Of a stretch of DNA of 64,000 nt, positions 33,815 through 45,418 are shown piece after piece. The DNA lies in contig CM059971.1 of the NCBI GenBank assembly GCA_030490835.1, positions 45,494,012 through 45,558,011 of the forward strand, read 5' to 3'. Each line of letters begins with the position of its first letter. The first letter of the stretch is position 1. Under the pieces are notes generated by a model. The model was not told the DNA's origin. It worked only from the letters and a program-made list of their open reading frames with translations, and searched no databases. The translations under genes and the position numbers were made by a program. The DNA comes from Annona cherimola (Eukaryota > Streptophyta > Magnoliopsida > Magnoliales > Annonaceae).

Positions 33815-34213
33815 TTATTTCTTTTCTGGAGCCATTTTCAATTGTACCTTCTTATTTTTACAATCAATCGTAGCTCCCCATTGACTCAGCCAATCCATAC
33901 CCAATATCACATCAAATTCTGTCATAGGAAATAGGATCAAGTGGGCTTCTAAAATCAACGATCCTATCCTAATTGGGCATGCTTTACATACTTGGCTAGT
34001 ACTAGCTAATCTATACACAAGAGATTCTACGTGAATTATCTCATTGATTTCCTCTACCGGTAGTGCATGGGTGGACACAAATTGGCATGATATGAATGAG
34101 TGACAAGCACCAGAATCAAACAAAGCAACTGTCGAATTTCCTAGAATATAAACCATACATGTGACCACCTTCTCTTCTTGTTCCTGAGACTTAGTCTGAG
34201 TCAAAGGATGCAC
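33815..34213 (-). pseudogene. gypsy aspartic protease
   Basis: The active-site triplet Asp-Ser-Gly is at residues 33-35 of the frame (ALFDSGACHSFIS), followed by FDVILGMDWL, the conserved C-terminal protease motif. The frame is itself undamaged over 132 residues but is cut off from gag and from RT (stop at 33815). It would cut the Gag-Pol precursor. Confidence 0.85.
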
Positions 34214-34214
34214 A

Positions 34215-35457
34215 TTACCAGATTCGTGGTAGTTCCCTGCTTATTCGCTGTTCCAGGTATTCTGAGTTGTGCGGGTCTTCCACGTCCTTGTGACGTTTGT
34301 GCTTTATTAGGACAATTCGGAGCGATATGTCCTGTTTGATCACAAAGATAACATTTAATGACTATAAAACCTGTTTGATCCTTTTAAACACTCGCCTGCA
34401 TGTCGTCTTTGACATTTTCTGCAGAAAGGCGGGAGTTTCTTCTTTGGAGCTCCTTTCCCTTTCTTCACATTTCCTTTCTTAACCCTTTCTTTGCCTGGTT
34501 CAGCTTCCTTTGTATCATAGCTGAACATTTTTTACCCATGCCTTAATTCTTGTGTTCTTAGTGCTTTAATTTCCAATGCTCTTGCCCTCTCAAGACATGA
34601 AGCATAATCCTTAATTAACAAAGGTGCGAGGCTTTCTCTGAGGTATGACCTCAGTCCTTGCTGGAATCTTTGTGCCTTATTGTCTGGCACATTAGCAATC
34701 CACGACACATACCTAACTAGGGCATTGAACTCAGTAGCATATTCAGTGACAGACATTCTTCCATGATAAAGCCTTTCAAATTCTATCACTTTCTGTCTTG
34801 AGAGGGCAAGAGCATCTCTTCTGGTCGTGGCATTGTGACCAACATTGTCTTCCACCATTCATGTGCATCTTTGATCAATATATGTGTGGCGCACAATACC
34901 TTCTGTCGATCATTACACGGAGAGATTCTAAATAATTTCTTGATCTTCGTTATCCATTGCTCGGCCTGTACCGGATCAGGTTCTCCTAAAAATTTTGGGG
35001 GTCGCTGAGCCAAGAATGCATTAATCACCTTCCTATTAGCTTCCATTAGCTGATTTTCATCTTCTGTGGGTGCTGTCGTGGGAGTCGGGCCAGCCGTCGG
35101 AATGGCTCTATCTCTATCAATACTGCCCAATTGAGCCTGTTGTGTACTTTTCCACAAACCTTGGATAATATCTGTGGTTTTTGCTGCCCAATCAAGAGTA
35201 TCCTGCTGCATCACTTCCTTGACTGCTGCAGCTACCCTTTCTTCTATAAGTCGAGCCTGTCTTGTCTCATATTCTTCTCCTATATTTCGTTCTGAACTCA
35301 TGTTTTCTCGTCTTTGAAGAGTTCTTGAACTTTCACTTCTAGATTCAGGTTCTGACCTTTTTGGTCTACTAGTCTCTCTAACCTCATGTTGGCTAAGGAC
35401 CTCTTAAGCAACTTCCTTTCCTTTATTTGTTCTCCTTCCTGATCTTGTTTCCACCAT
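34215..35457 (-). pseudogene. gypsy gag with zinc knuckle
   Basis: The likely start is the ATG at 35457 (MVETRSGRRTNKGKEVA), in frame with the MSSERN frame at 35301 but stopped by TAA at codon 17; the start at 35486 lies in another frame. A Retrotrans_gag-type region follows (LMEANRKVINAFLAQRPPKF; PVQAEQWITKIKKLF), shifts frame at about 34850-34790, and goes on with IEFERLYHGRMSVTEYATEF and QRFQQGLRSYLRE. A Cys/His block (CRKCQRRHAGEC, about 34425-34390) and a perfect zinc knuckle C-X2-C-X4-H-X4-C (34353-34312) lie in two further frame segments. The double Cys/His arrangement fits Tekay/Del. Confidence 0.85.
34312..34353 (-). other. gag zinc-knuckle coding block
   Basis: Fourteen codons read CYLCDQTGHIAPNC, an exact CCHC knuckle that would bind the RNA genome. 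Confidence 0.9.
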
Positions 35458-35769
35458 AATGCTTTTCTGAATATATAAAAGCACATAATCTTTTATTTAT
35501 AATTAGGGTTATATCATCATATACGTATTATCAGCACAAAATTAGAAATCAATTTGCACATTCATCATCATAAACATTCATAACCATTCATATTCACAAC
35601 ATCTCATATTATTTACATTGGCAAATGTATATTATCATACATTCCTTAAACCATAGTACATCACACCATATGTTACATACATTACTCTTACATATATGTA
35701 CATCACATCATAGCAAAGTCTCCTAATCTCATAATTATACATATTGAAGTTCATAAAAACAAAGAAAAC

Positions 35770-36525
35770 TCATTGTCTACCCGCTCTGCTTTTGAAGTAA
35801 TGATGACGCCTATGCCTAGGCGACATTTCGCTAGGTTCCTCTGTGATAGTACTAGTATCTGACCAGAAATGATTGTTCAATCCTCCGCCATCATTATTAT
35901 CATTACTACTATCATTGCTGCTTTCACTTTCATTATCATCTTCTTCCTCATTTACCATTGGTTCAAGATATCATAATGGTGCTCCAAGTAAAAACAAATT
36001 ACCCAGGCTTTTATCTACGTGAATCATAACCTCACCAGGATGAGGAATAGGTTCAGATAGCTCTATAAATCCTTGAGCAAGACCCTCTTCTATAAAAGAA
36101 ACCATTTCTTTCTCTCTCTGTCGAATACTTTCCTAGCTCTTTCCATATCGAAATTGAAGATATCCACCTTCAAATTTATACTAAGGTCCTAAATTAGGAG
36201 GTACAGGTGCTGGAGTATTTTTCCGAAACTGCTGCAGATCCTAAGGAGATATATAGTCTGTGGGAGTTTGAGGGGTCCCTAAAAATCTAGGGCGATAGGC
36301 CAGTAGAATCTCAGCTCCAGGAACCCTGCTGCTAGACTCCATAATATTTGGCCTTTGCTGGTACCTATCTTGCAGATGAAGTGGAAGATACCTAGGAGAG
36401 AAACCTGGAGGTACAGGTGAAAAAGGATCTGCATCCTGTTGTGACTCTAACCACTTATTAACAATTTCTTCAATTTTTCATTTTTTTTCTTCTTCCATCT
36501 CCTTCTTTAACTCTTCGACACTCAT
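35770..36525 (-). pseudogene. decayed 252-codon frame between primer site and gag, unknown function
   Basis: I do not recognise this protein. From ATG at 36525-36523 to the TGA or other stop at 35770 the frame runs 252 codons with no frameshift. It is broken only by five stops: TGA 36480-36478, TAG 36243-36241, TAG 36183-36181, TAG 36135-36133, TGA 35973-35971, each of which is one C-to-T step from CGA or CAG. The product would have a charged start (SVEELKKEMEEEKK), a Pro-rich middle (DPFSPVPPGFSPRY; RFLGTPQTPTDY; NTPAPVPPN), a segment EKEMVSFIEEGLAQGFIE, and a tail with an acidic Ser/Asn/Asp run then basic residues (SPRHRRHHYF). It is on the element's sense strand, 220 bp downstream of the primer site and 310 bp ahead of gag. 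Chance openness over 252 codons is not excluded but seems unlikely. Confidence 0.65.
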
Positions 36526-36730
36526 AACTCATTTTCCCTTATCGGTCATCTGTTCAAATATATAACTGTATTAGTTATATACTAAAAATAGCACCTTATA
36601 ATTCATTTTACCATACATCATCTTATATCATTCATACATCATGATAATGACCTATACAATCCTCATAAAGTCATATATATCATGTTTAATTCTCAAACTT
36701 AGACCTTTTCACGCCTATTTACCAGTCCAT

Positions 36731-36742
36731 GCTCTAATACCA
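36731..36742 (-). promoter_or_regulatory. primer-binding site of the Tekay-like element
   Basis: The minus strand reads TGGTATTAGAGC, one C-to-T change from the initiator Met tRNA-type site seen at 28058-28069. It lies five bases from the LTR. Confidence 0.88.
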
Positions 36743-36747
36743 AGCTC

Positions 36748-39700
36748 TGTGGCACCCCAAACCCGAGCATCATACCTTGAGCCTTACCTCGGGATCGTTA
36801 TTGACTGGTAAACGTGATCAGGATTGTTGCCCTATCACACGGTGGGTTTTTTAACGGATATCTATCCATTTAATTATATTTTCATAGGAGTTTATTTCCT
36901 CATAATTACATCTCATGCATAACTAGTTCATTTCCAACCATTCAACATATAGCAAAACATGATGTTCTAAAGACATTTCAACATTCTCCTAAATCAAATG
37001 TCAATGCATGTATTAAACATAGTCGTCAACACAAAACATCAACATAATTATATTCATTCAACATGGGTTTGTTTACATCATGAGACTGCTAATATTTTTC
37101 CTTGCTTTACTGATATTGCTGTTGCTCCTTTGCCGAGTTTCTTCTTTCACCTGTCTATGGGTTGGAAACAAAAACGTGAGTTGTTCACTCAATAAGCAAG
37201 CTTTATAAATATATTTAAATCTTTTCAAGGGTATCATTTTTCAAAATCATTTTCCTCCATTTAGTAGAGACACTTATCAAGTGATCAACTACCTGCGAAG
37301 CAGAAATTTTTTATTTAAAATCATTATGGAAAGCAACGTTATACCCCCTTGGGGATATATTATGTCAATGTGATGTATGCATTATGATCCCTTAGGATGG
37401 AGGCTAGCTAGGCGACCATCCGTCTTCATATTCTCCTATCCAGGGAGGCGCCGCCGGCCCTTGGCTTATATTAGCAACTCGGCTACACCAAAGGGGGACA
37501 ATTGGTCCACTTATTCCTTTAAGGTGAACCTTAAGCATTGTACACATGAATTTAAACTTGACATGCTAGCATGATTTTTCACACATAATATCATAGGACA
37601 AAAATTTTCATCAATCATAAAGCAGTTTTATAAATCAATTTTCAATACATAGTGAACTAAGGAATGACCATCTTTAAAAATTTAAAAATAAATTTCAAAT
37701 AACATTTGATAAATCAATAAAAGTTGTTAAAACATCATTTACAATTATTTCAAAGAAATTTAAGAAATAAAAATTCATTTAGAAAATTGGCTTGCTTACC
37801 TTGTTCGCGAGAGCTTTCTGGATCGACTTTTTCCTTTCCTTTGCCTATGAAAGAACAACATAATATTCATGTAAATTTCATTTGCTTACGTTTATTTAGT
37901 TTTCTAACCCATTTTCATAAATAGTCATACCCCGCTTAACTTCCAAGTAGGGTGTACCTATATCACATACTTATGTATATCAATCCTTCATTATACCACA
38001 TATTTAATTCCCATATATTAATCTCAATTTTTGAGATTATCAAATCAGCAATATATTACACGCTTTTTCATCTTATTTTTATGCATTTTTTCATATTAGC
38101 CCTTCACATAACTTAGTTATCATTTTATCAAATTCCTTACTTCACGTATGTCCATTTCTCACACCTAATTCATGTTTTCCTTAAAAATTTTCAAATTAGG
38201 AACTTGGATTCCAATTCATAATGATTATACACCTTAATTAACACTTATTTAATGCATTTTTATGAATTTTTAATCCACTAATTTCAAAGTTCCAAAAACA
38301 GCAACTTTGAGACCCGATTTCTACCCTTTACACGTCTCTTTTAAGGCTCAATTCTAAACAGATTTTTAACCATTTAATTTCAGAAATTAATCCCACTTTT
38401 CATAACCTAAATTCAAATTATTTTCACAAATTAAAATTCCATATATAAGTTGTTTGCAAAACAGCAACGTTTTATGTATGTAGGGTACCCATTTACACCA
38501 CTTTGGACGTCCACTTTACACCCCTTTAAAAATCCGAATTTGGGAAGTTCATGCAAGGTACCTTTTCACGTCCAAAGTGCCTTATATTTAGGATATTTTA
38601 TCCTACAATTCATCCATAATTTATTTGAATCACTTCATGTATCATTTTTCAATGTTTAAACACAAAATTCGGGTCTTAAGAGTAACCCTAACTAGCCTTC
38701 ATTCTATTCTTCATAAATCAAGCTAAATTTCATATATATTCAAAATAAAAACATGAATCATCGTGTGATTATATCAATTTAGTAATACAGCAACATCAAA
38801 CAAAAATTTCAGCAAGTTTAAGCTAGTGTAGGAACTCATACTTTGCATTAATCATCCTTTTCTTCCATCTAACTCCTAGTTGCATTACTTGCTATTAAAT
38901 TCCAATTAATTATCCTAATTATAAACATCATAAATCTTCATTAAAGTATTCATTATGAATCATATTTACATCTCATAAATTGAGTTAGAAAAACTAGTTT
39001 AAAAGCATTCAAACTCATCATATACTTACTTGTATAGGGTAGCACTCAACTCCACTTCTCAAGCAAGCTTCCACAACTTAATTCCTTCTTTTCTTTCCCT
39101 TTTTCTTCTCTTGTTTTTGGGTTTTAAAAGTGGTGGAAGAGGAGACATGTGCTGCTGCTAGAAATGGGAGTTCGAAATGCTAAAAAGTTTCCAAGTCCCC
39201 ATCTATGCATATGGACGTTCCTCCTCTCTTAAACAATAGCTGGAAATTTCCAGCTAGTGGAGCCCACTTGCCACCTCATCTATGCTCATTCCAATGCAAT
39301 TTTATCCCCTTATCTGACATGGCAACTTGTGGACCATTTAAATTATTTTTTCTTAATTAAAAATTTGTTAATTATCCAATGCATTTAATCATCACAAATC
39401 TATCTTCCAGATCACGTCCAAAGTAGCTACTGTTTTCCATTTTTTTCAACATATTTTGCAGATTTTTAAATGCACATTTATATTCCCTAATACCTAGGCT
39501 AATTATTCATGCATTTATAAAATTTTAAAAATAAAAAAAATCACATTTCTAGCTGCTTGAACAGTCCTCAATTTTCTACTCCATTTTTTGTTGCCTGTAC
39601 AATTCCCTGTTTTCAGCAGCTTATCTTATCATTATTTATTATAGTGCAACTTTATTTAATTATTCATTTAATTATCTAGTTTTTTAGCTCATTTAGGGTC

Positions 39701-40727
39701 ATTTTAGCATAATTTAAAAAATTAGAAAATATGCATAAGGCTGCTAAACCGTCCACATCATCCAAGAGATGTGCTGCTGTCCAATTTTCCTTTTCGTCTC
39801 AACAGTCCAGATCTGCCCCTTTTTATTACGAATTTTCTCTTTAATTTAGTGCATATTTATCCTCATTAACTCATAGTTGACTTTGGGTATTTATTTTACT
39901 AAAAAAATATTTCACAAAATGCAATTATATGGGCTATTTGGACGTCCCTAGCTGCCACCTCTTCCATGCCCCTTTAAACTGCTTAATTGCGCATTTAATT
40001 ATGAGATAATTACATGAATTTTTTCATTATTAGTAATTCAAAAAATACCCTACAAATCACCCCCTCTCGATACCTCGAATTTGTCTTTATTCATTTGATT
40101 ATTTTACTCATTTTTAACATAAACGTCAATCACTTTTTGGGTTGAAAAGTCAAAATCCCTAATCACAATTTTGTGCAATCATAATCCCATCATATTTTTC
40201 ATGATAAAATCCTTCCATAACCTTGATCTCATAATTTTAGCTGTTCATTTCAAATTTTATCTCAATCCGATCTTTCTAGCTCAAGTTATGATCATTTTAA
40301 GTTTTGAACGGTGATGATCAATTTTCATCAACTTTTTCATAATCAAATTTCCTCATGTGATTAAGCACAAAATTATGTGCTTCCCTTTAAATTTTCACCT
40401 CAATCCGACTTAAGGGCATCAAGTTATGAATTTTCCAATATTTCCTCAACTTAGCTCCATAATTAGCCTCTCAATCACCATTAATCATATTAAGAAATTT
40501 AATCCAAATTTTTCCATGGCATATAAATATTTATCCATCCTCATTATGATACTGCAATCATATTATTCCACATTGTCTGGATTGGATAAATTTAAGCAAC
40601 ATCCATAACAAATGACCTCACTGCAATAAGTCATAAAATTCGCAAATAATTCATTTCTGAATATATTATTCATACATGAATAAATCAATTACATATACAT
40701 CATTTCTACTCTGATTAGGGTTTCACA
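36748..40727 (-). repeat. 5' LTR of the Tekay-like element (3980 bp), complete
   Basis: The plus strand begins TGTGGCACCCC at 36748 and ends TTTCACA at 40727. The group's conserved blocks are present in inverse sense: CCTGTCTATGGG (37150), TCAATAAGCAAGC (37189-37201), the GGCGCC block (37447) and GGCTTGCTTACCTT (37789-37802). Right flank AATAG (40728-40732). Confidence 0.9.
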
Positions 40728-41662
40728 AATAGAAAAAGGAAAAGACAAAATCGAGGACACCAACTGAGGAGGTAAGCAAGCTATATGCTTTCTAAAATAT
40801 TTCTAAATGATTGCAAATTGTTTGCTCACATGTTTTATGAATTTAGTTGAGGATGACCATTCCTATAATGCTTTACCTGAAATGATTGCTAACTTCTCGT
40901 TAAATTATTTTCTAAATGATTTATCAAGTTTTATGGAGCATGTCATGCCAGCATATGTGTATGTTCATGGTGCACAAGGAAGAGGCTTTGGTGGAGGTAG
41001 TAAGCGGATCAGAGGGTCCCCCTTCACTATTGACAAGTCACAAGGGTTGTGTGCCGACGGTGTCCTCCTAGAGGTTGGAGGCACAAGGAAAGTCATGAAC
41101 GAGTGAATGCATTGCATTCTCATGAAATGCATGAAAAGATTTCTATCCCATTGGTAATTGATCACTTGGTAAGTGTCTCTTACCAAATTGGGAGAAATGC
41201 ATTTGAATGAAAGGAAAATATTTATTTGCCAAAGAAAAAGGCTTGCTTACTGAGTATTATTACTCATATGTGTTTTCAAAATGACAAACAGGCTATGGAG
41301 CTGACTCTTAAAGGATGCCAGGTAGAAATGGCCTGCAAATTTAGTTGCTATTATATTTATGCATCCAAAAGCACAAATGTATGATAATCATGTTGAAGAC
41401 ATATTTTATGGATATTACAGACATGATTGTACTTATATGAATTTTTTCAATAAAAAGAAGATATGAATAGTTTTATGATGATATGGATGAGTTTATTATG
41501 AATATAGTATAAGCTTAAGTGACGAATGAAAAGAAAAGAAAAAAAATTTGGATGAGATCCAATTAAGAACCCGCTTCATGATCAGGGCAACAATCCTGAC
41601 TCACATTTATCAATCAACAAGATCTTAGAGTAAGGTTGTGATGCTCGGGCCGGGGCGCCACA
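40728..41662 (+). repeat. 3' portion of a plus-strand Tekay-type LTR
   Basis: It resumes with AATAGAAAAAGGAAAAGAC, the block preceding GAG|GTAAGCAAG (40771-40780), passes the conserved ACAG block at 41291, and ends GGGGCGCCACA at 41662. The 5' portion was lost with the deletion at 28750. It lies inside an Athila-like gag frame that resumes at 41663. Confidence 0.82.
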
Positions 41663-42138
41663 AATGTCAAAGCGGTATGGGCTTCCATACCGCAATCGTC
41701 ATCAGCAGAATATTGTATGTGGTGTGGAGAATTCGGCCACCCTAGTGATCAATGTGCCTCCAATCCGGAGTCTATTAGTTACCTGGGCAACTTCTAGAGA
41801 AATCTACCAAATTCTTATGCAAAAAACTATAATCGGGGTTGGAGGAATCATCCCAATTTCTCATGGAATAATTCGGCTAGGCCGAATCAGCCACCAGGAT
41901 TCTCGCAGTAGCCATCTCAACAACAGCCAGCCAAACCAGTTCAAATCAACCCACCTCCTCGACAAGAAAAAAATCTGATCTGGAAAGTTTATTTATGCAA
42001 TTCATGCAATCTCAGATCACAATAAATAGAAACTTGGAAGGGCAAATCGGCTAACTTGCTTCAGCCTTAAATAACCGACCTCAAAGTGAACTGCCGAGCG
42101 ACAATGAACAGAATCCAAAAAGAAAAGGAAAGTAGCAA
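41663..42138 (+). pseudogene. Athila-like gag, C-terminal part
   Basis: A perfect knuckle CMWCGEFGHPSDQC (41714-41755) is followed by the group's NYNRGWRNHPNFSWNN motif, Gln/Pro-rich sequence (PSQQQPAKPVQINPPP) and further fragments in more than one frame. A stop replaces one codon after YLGNF (near 41792). The N-terminal part of gag is lost where the LTR begins. Confidence 0.82.
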
Positions 42139-43302
42139 GTGCAAGAAGTTATATTGCGCAGTGGTAGACAACTACCAGAAGTAATTCAACCAGAAGCAGA
42201 GACTGAAGTTGCTAGTTGTCCTATTCATCAGACACAGGCGGCAGAGGAACCCGAAACAAATCAAAACCATCCTGAGGATGAAACAACCACTAATCAAAGG
42301 TCTCCTCCTTCATTTCCTCAAAGATTTGCAAAGAACAAAAAGGAAGGCCAGTTCAAAAAGTTCTTGCGGGTATTAAAACAACTGCATGTAAATATACCTC
42401 TTGTCGAAGCCTTTGAGAAGATGCCAAGCTATGCCAAATTCATGAAGGACATTCGGTCGAAGAAAAGGCGATTGACAAAATTTAAAACGGTGGCATTAAC
42501 AGAAGAGACTAGTGTCATTATGCAGAGAAAGCTGCCGCCCAAGCTCAAGGATCTAGGGAGCTTTACTACCCTATGTACAATCGGAAACCAGTACTTTGGG
42601 AGAGCTCTTTGTGATTTGGGAGCCAGTATAAATCTAATGCCCCAATCGATATTCAGAAAGCTGGGTATTGGGGAAGCTCGACCTATGACAGTCATGTTGC
42701 AACTGGCGGATCGATCTATGACATATCCGGAGGGTATTATTGAAGATGTTCTAGTCATAGTAGACAAGTTCATCTTTCCAGCGGACTTCATCATTCTGGA
42801 TTATGAAGAAGATCGGGACGTGCCAATTATTTTAGGTTGACCTTTCCTTGCAACGGGCAATGCAATAATTGATGTACGAGCTAGAGAGTTAACCATGCGA
42901 GTGCAAAATGAACAGGTCACATTTAGTGTGTTCAAGGCGATGCAGCTCCCGAATGATCCAGAGTAATGTTTCATGATTGATATGGTAGATTCAGCGGTTC
43001 AAGAATCTTTTTCAACTAATAGTGAGGAGGACTCAAAGGAAACTATGTTGGATGAAGGCAGAAAAATTGCCACAAGCATCAAAGAAGATATATCTGTTCA
43101 TGCAGAAGAACAATTTGCCTCTCAATTCATGCTTGAACAATTGGCCGAGCAGATGGAAAGCAAGGAAGTGGAAGAAGAAAATGATGAAGAAATAGAGGTT
43201 GATATATTGGAGAAACTTGAAAATTATCATATCAACACGCCTTTATTTTGTCTTCCTAAATTTCAGGTGTGGCATGACTCAATTGATCAATGCATAACTT
43301 AG
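42139..43302 (+). pseudogene. Athila-like protease and linker
   Basis: Starts in an open frame with VILRSGRQL, a landmark of this group. A helical block (FPQRFAKNKKEGQFKKFLRVLKQLHVNIPLVEAF in the family's usual position) is followed by the protease-like core CDLGASINLMP with the putative catalytic Asp, and VPIILG near the end. A TGA at 42838-42840 stands where relatives read Arg (CGA); beyond it the frame continues PFLATGNAIIDVRARE to about 42966. A separate frame, 42973-43302, encodes an acidic linker (EESFSTNSEED-like, EVEEENDEEIEVDI) that ends where RT would be expected to begin. Confidence 0.83.
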
Positions 43303-44453
43303 AAAGCAGCATCTTGAAGCCATCAGTATTTCAAGACTCTAAAAAGCTCTTCCGTAGTCTCTATGAAATTCAAGAAAAGAGGCTATCTGATCCATTTGAA
43401 AAGGCTAAGAAGAGATCTGAACTTCCCTGGTGCAATCCACATAGAAGGAAGTTCAATAAAGCAGGAATTGGCTAATCATAAATGGAATGTCGGGCTGAGG
43501 ACATTAAACTTAGTGCTGGGTGGGAGGCAACCCATTAGTTATTTCTAATTTTGTTCATATGTAGGATTTCCCTTTGGAGCTCAAGATCATGGATGTCACG
43601 CAAGGAAGGCATTGTGAATTCCCTCCATGCACCAATGTTCAAGTTTTGGGTAAGCAAGGAAGAAATTTGGAGGCCAATTTCAGAAAGGCAGTTGAAGAGC
43701 AGTGGCACTGCGGCACCCCAACATGGTGCCCCGGTGCCATGATGAAGATCCAAGAATTTACGGAGCGTGTAAGTGGCGCCTAGGTGCCGAGTCGTAGACA
43801 ACACGACTTGGACAAGTTATAAAAGTTTGGGTTAGGGTTAAAACCCTAACCCCAAGCCCCAACACTGTTTTTCTCCTCCCTCTTCCTCTCCGGGCCTAAG
43901 CAAGCATATTCAACTCCATTCCAACTCCATTAATCTCCCATTTCTTCCCCAATCGCATCTCCATTTCATCTTCTTTTTCCATTCCATTTCCATCTCTTTA
44001 CCATTTCTAGATTCCACTCAAATCCGCCCAAAATCAAGCATTTCCATCTCCAATCCTAAGCCCCATTCCTTCCATACATTTCCTCTACATTTCTCCTTCA
44101 TTTTCCTCCCATTTCATCTCCCATTCTCTTCTTCATTTCCGGTTGGCGTCGGATTTTCGAAGACAGCCGATCGGTGCCTAGGCGCTGCCCATCCGCGCCC
44201 CAGCGCCAGTGCAGACAACCTACAAAATTCCAAGTTTCCAAGCAAGCTAGTGGGTAACACCTCTTGATCCTTGGTTTCTTTGCTATTATTGATATTTTTG
44301 ATGTCTTGTGTTGGTTGAATGCGAATTTGGTGCTTGGGATTGAGATTTGGTGATTGGAAGGGTGATTTGAAGTTTGTTTGGAGTTGGCGTGGTGATTGAT
44401 TGACATTGGTTGTGGGTTGCCATCTTGGTGGATTGTTTGATCATATTGGAGAT
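43303..44453 (+). other. post-pol spacer and leader of the second ORF
   Basis: It holds short broken frames (such as SLYEIQEKRLSDPFEKAKKR, shared with the minus-strand copy near 60170), the GGGAGGCAACCCA landmark, repeated GGCGCCTAGGTGCCGA-type palindromic motifs (43773, 44173), a TATA-like site and a C/T-rich leader (43870-44130). I see no intact gene. Confidence 0.65.
43819..43825 (+). promoter_or_regulatory. TATA-like site upstream of the second Athila-like ORF
   Basis: TATAAAA precedes a short AACCCTAA-rich motif and a pyrimidine-rich leader, about 630 bp ahead of the ORF. It could be an internal promoter. The minus-strand copy has only TTAAAA there. Confidence 0.35.
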
Positions 44454-45418
44454 ATGGCCTCTTCATGTTCTACCAAAAGGAAGAAAATCCAAGACACCGT
44501 CGATTTTGACGCAAACTGTTTCATTTCAGCTCCGGCTTTTAAGCGGTATACGGACTCCTTGCAGAAATGACACTTGATTCCTCAGAGGGAGATCAAAATT
44601 GACTCGTTCTCCGATGCTTTCATCAATGAACTTAATGCTCGGGGTTGGCAAAAGTTTATGGCTCAACCATAGCCGGCTATTGTGCCTATCGTAAAGGAGT
44701 TCTACGCCAAAGCGGTGGAGCATGATCAAGACAGGGTCAAAGTTCGTGGCAAGATAGTCCCATTTTACCCCGAAGCAATCAACGCTTTCTACAAGATGCC
44801 TAATTTTGATCGCCAAGATCAATATGAGGCATTATTGGAGGGAGAGGACAGGGATATCAATGTTATCACAAGGGTCTACTGTAAAAGGCCACCTACGTGG
44901 AAGTCAACGGGAGGGCAACTAACCTCTTTCAAGAGTGGGGATCTACTTTATCATGGGAAGATGTTGTTCTACTTTGTATCGGCCAGACTTATGCCGTCAA
45001 CCCATTTGAGCGAGGTCACTACGAATAGGGCGCTTCTCCTGCACACTATCTACTCCGTTTTGTCTATTGATGTGGGGAGGCTCCTATACTACCAGATATG
45101 CGCCAATGCGAAGGCACCCCGAGGCAGTTACTAGTTCCCATCATTTATTACCGGGCTTTGCAAACGAGTGGAAGTCTAATGGGAGGCAACAGAAGAAGTG
45201 TTGAACTGCCAGGCCGTTATGGATGATCTATCTTTCCGCACACAGCCCTAAGTCCGAACAGCTGCCACTCGTCCAACGGCACAACCACCTGTGGCTTCCT
45301 CATCTCAACCACCATCGACCAGTGAGAGGCTGACCAACTTGGAGAACTTAATGGCAGCCCAAGTCTGATTTCTGCAGCAGTCTAATTGGGCTAAGGAAGC
45401 ACATTTTTGCCGACTTAT
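44454..45418 (+). pseudogene. plant transposon-protein-like ORF of the Athila-like element, 5' part
   Basis: Begins MASSCSTKRKK and continues with FDANCFISAPAFKRYTDSL, then a domain resembling the putative plant transposon protein family (Pfam Transposase_32, recalled from memory): AIVPIVKEFYAKAVEHD, VRGKIVPFYPEAINAFY, LLYHGKMLFYFVSARLMPSTHLSE, LLLHTIYSVLSIDVGRLL. Stops interrupt at about 44567 (CGA read as TGA), 44672 (CAG read as TAG) and 45132. The role of this protein in the element is not known. The frame is cut at 45418 by a solo LTR and goes on at 49394. Confidence 0.82.

Larger units (their letters stand above)
28750..40727 (-). mobile_element. Tekay/Del-like Ty3/gypsy chromovirus, degenerate
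   Basis: Leftwards from 40727: 5' LTR (40727-36748), primer site (36742-36731), an extra decayed frame (36525-35770), gag (35457), zinc knuckle (34353), protease (34213), RT (33764), RNase H, integrase with group II chromodomain-like tail (ends 30781), polypurine tract (30752-30743) and a 3' LTR that stops at about 28750. The order PR-RT-RH-INT is gypsy, and the RT and integrase motifs fit Tekay/Del. The element is inserted in a plus-strand LTR (40728-41662 is its continuation). The left ~2 kb of its 3' LTR and the host flank are lost. Confidence 0.87.

Noticed and set aside
35298..35486. 62-residue frame overlapping the gag start by four bases
   Set aside because: The in-frame gag start at 35457 explains this stretch better (MVETRSGRR is a usual gag start in this lineage); the 62-residue frame is in a different register.
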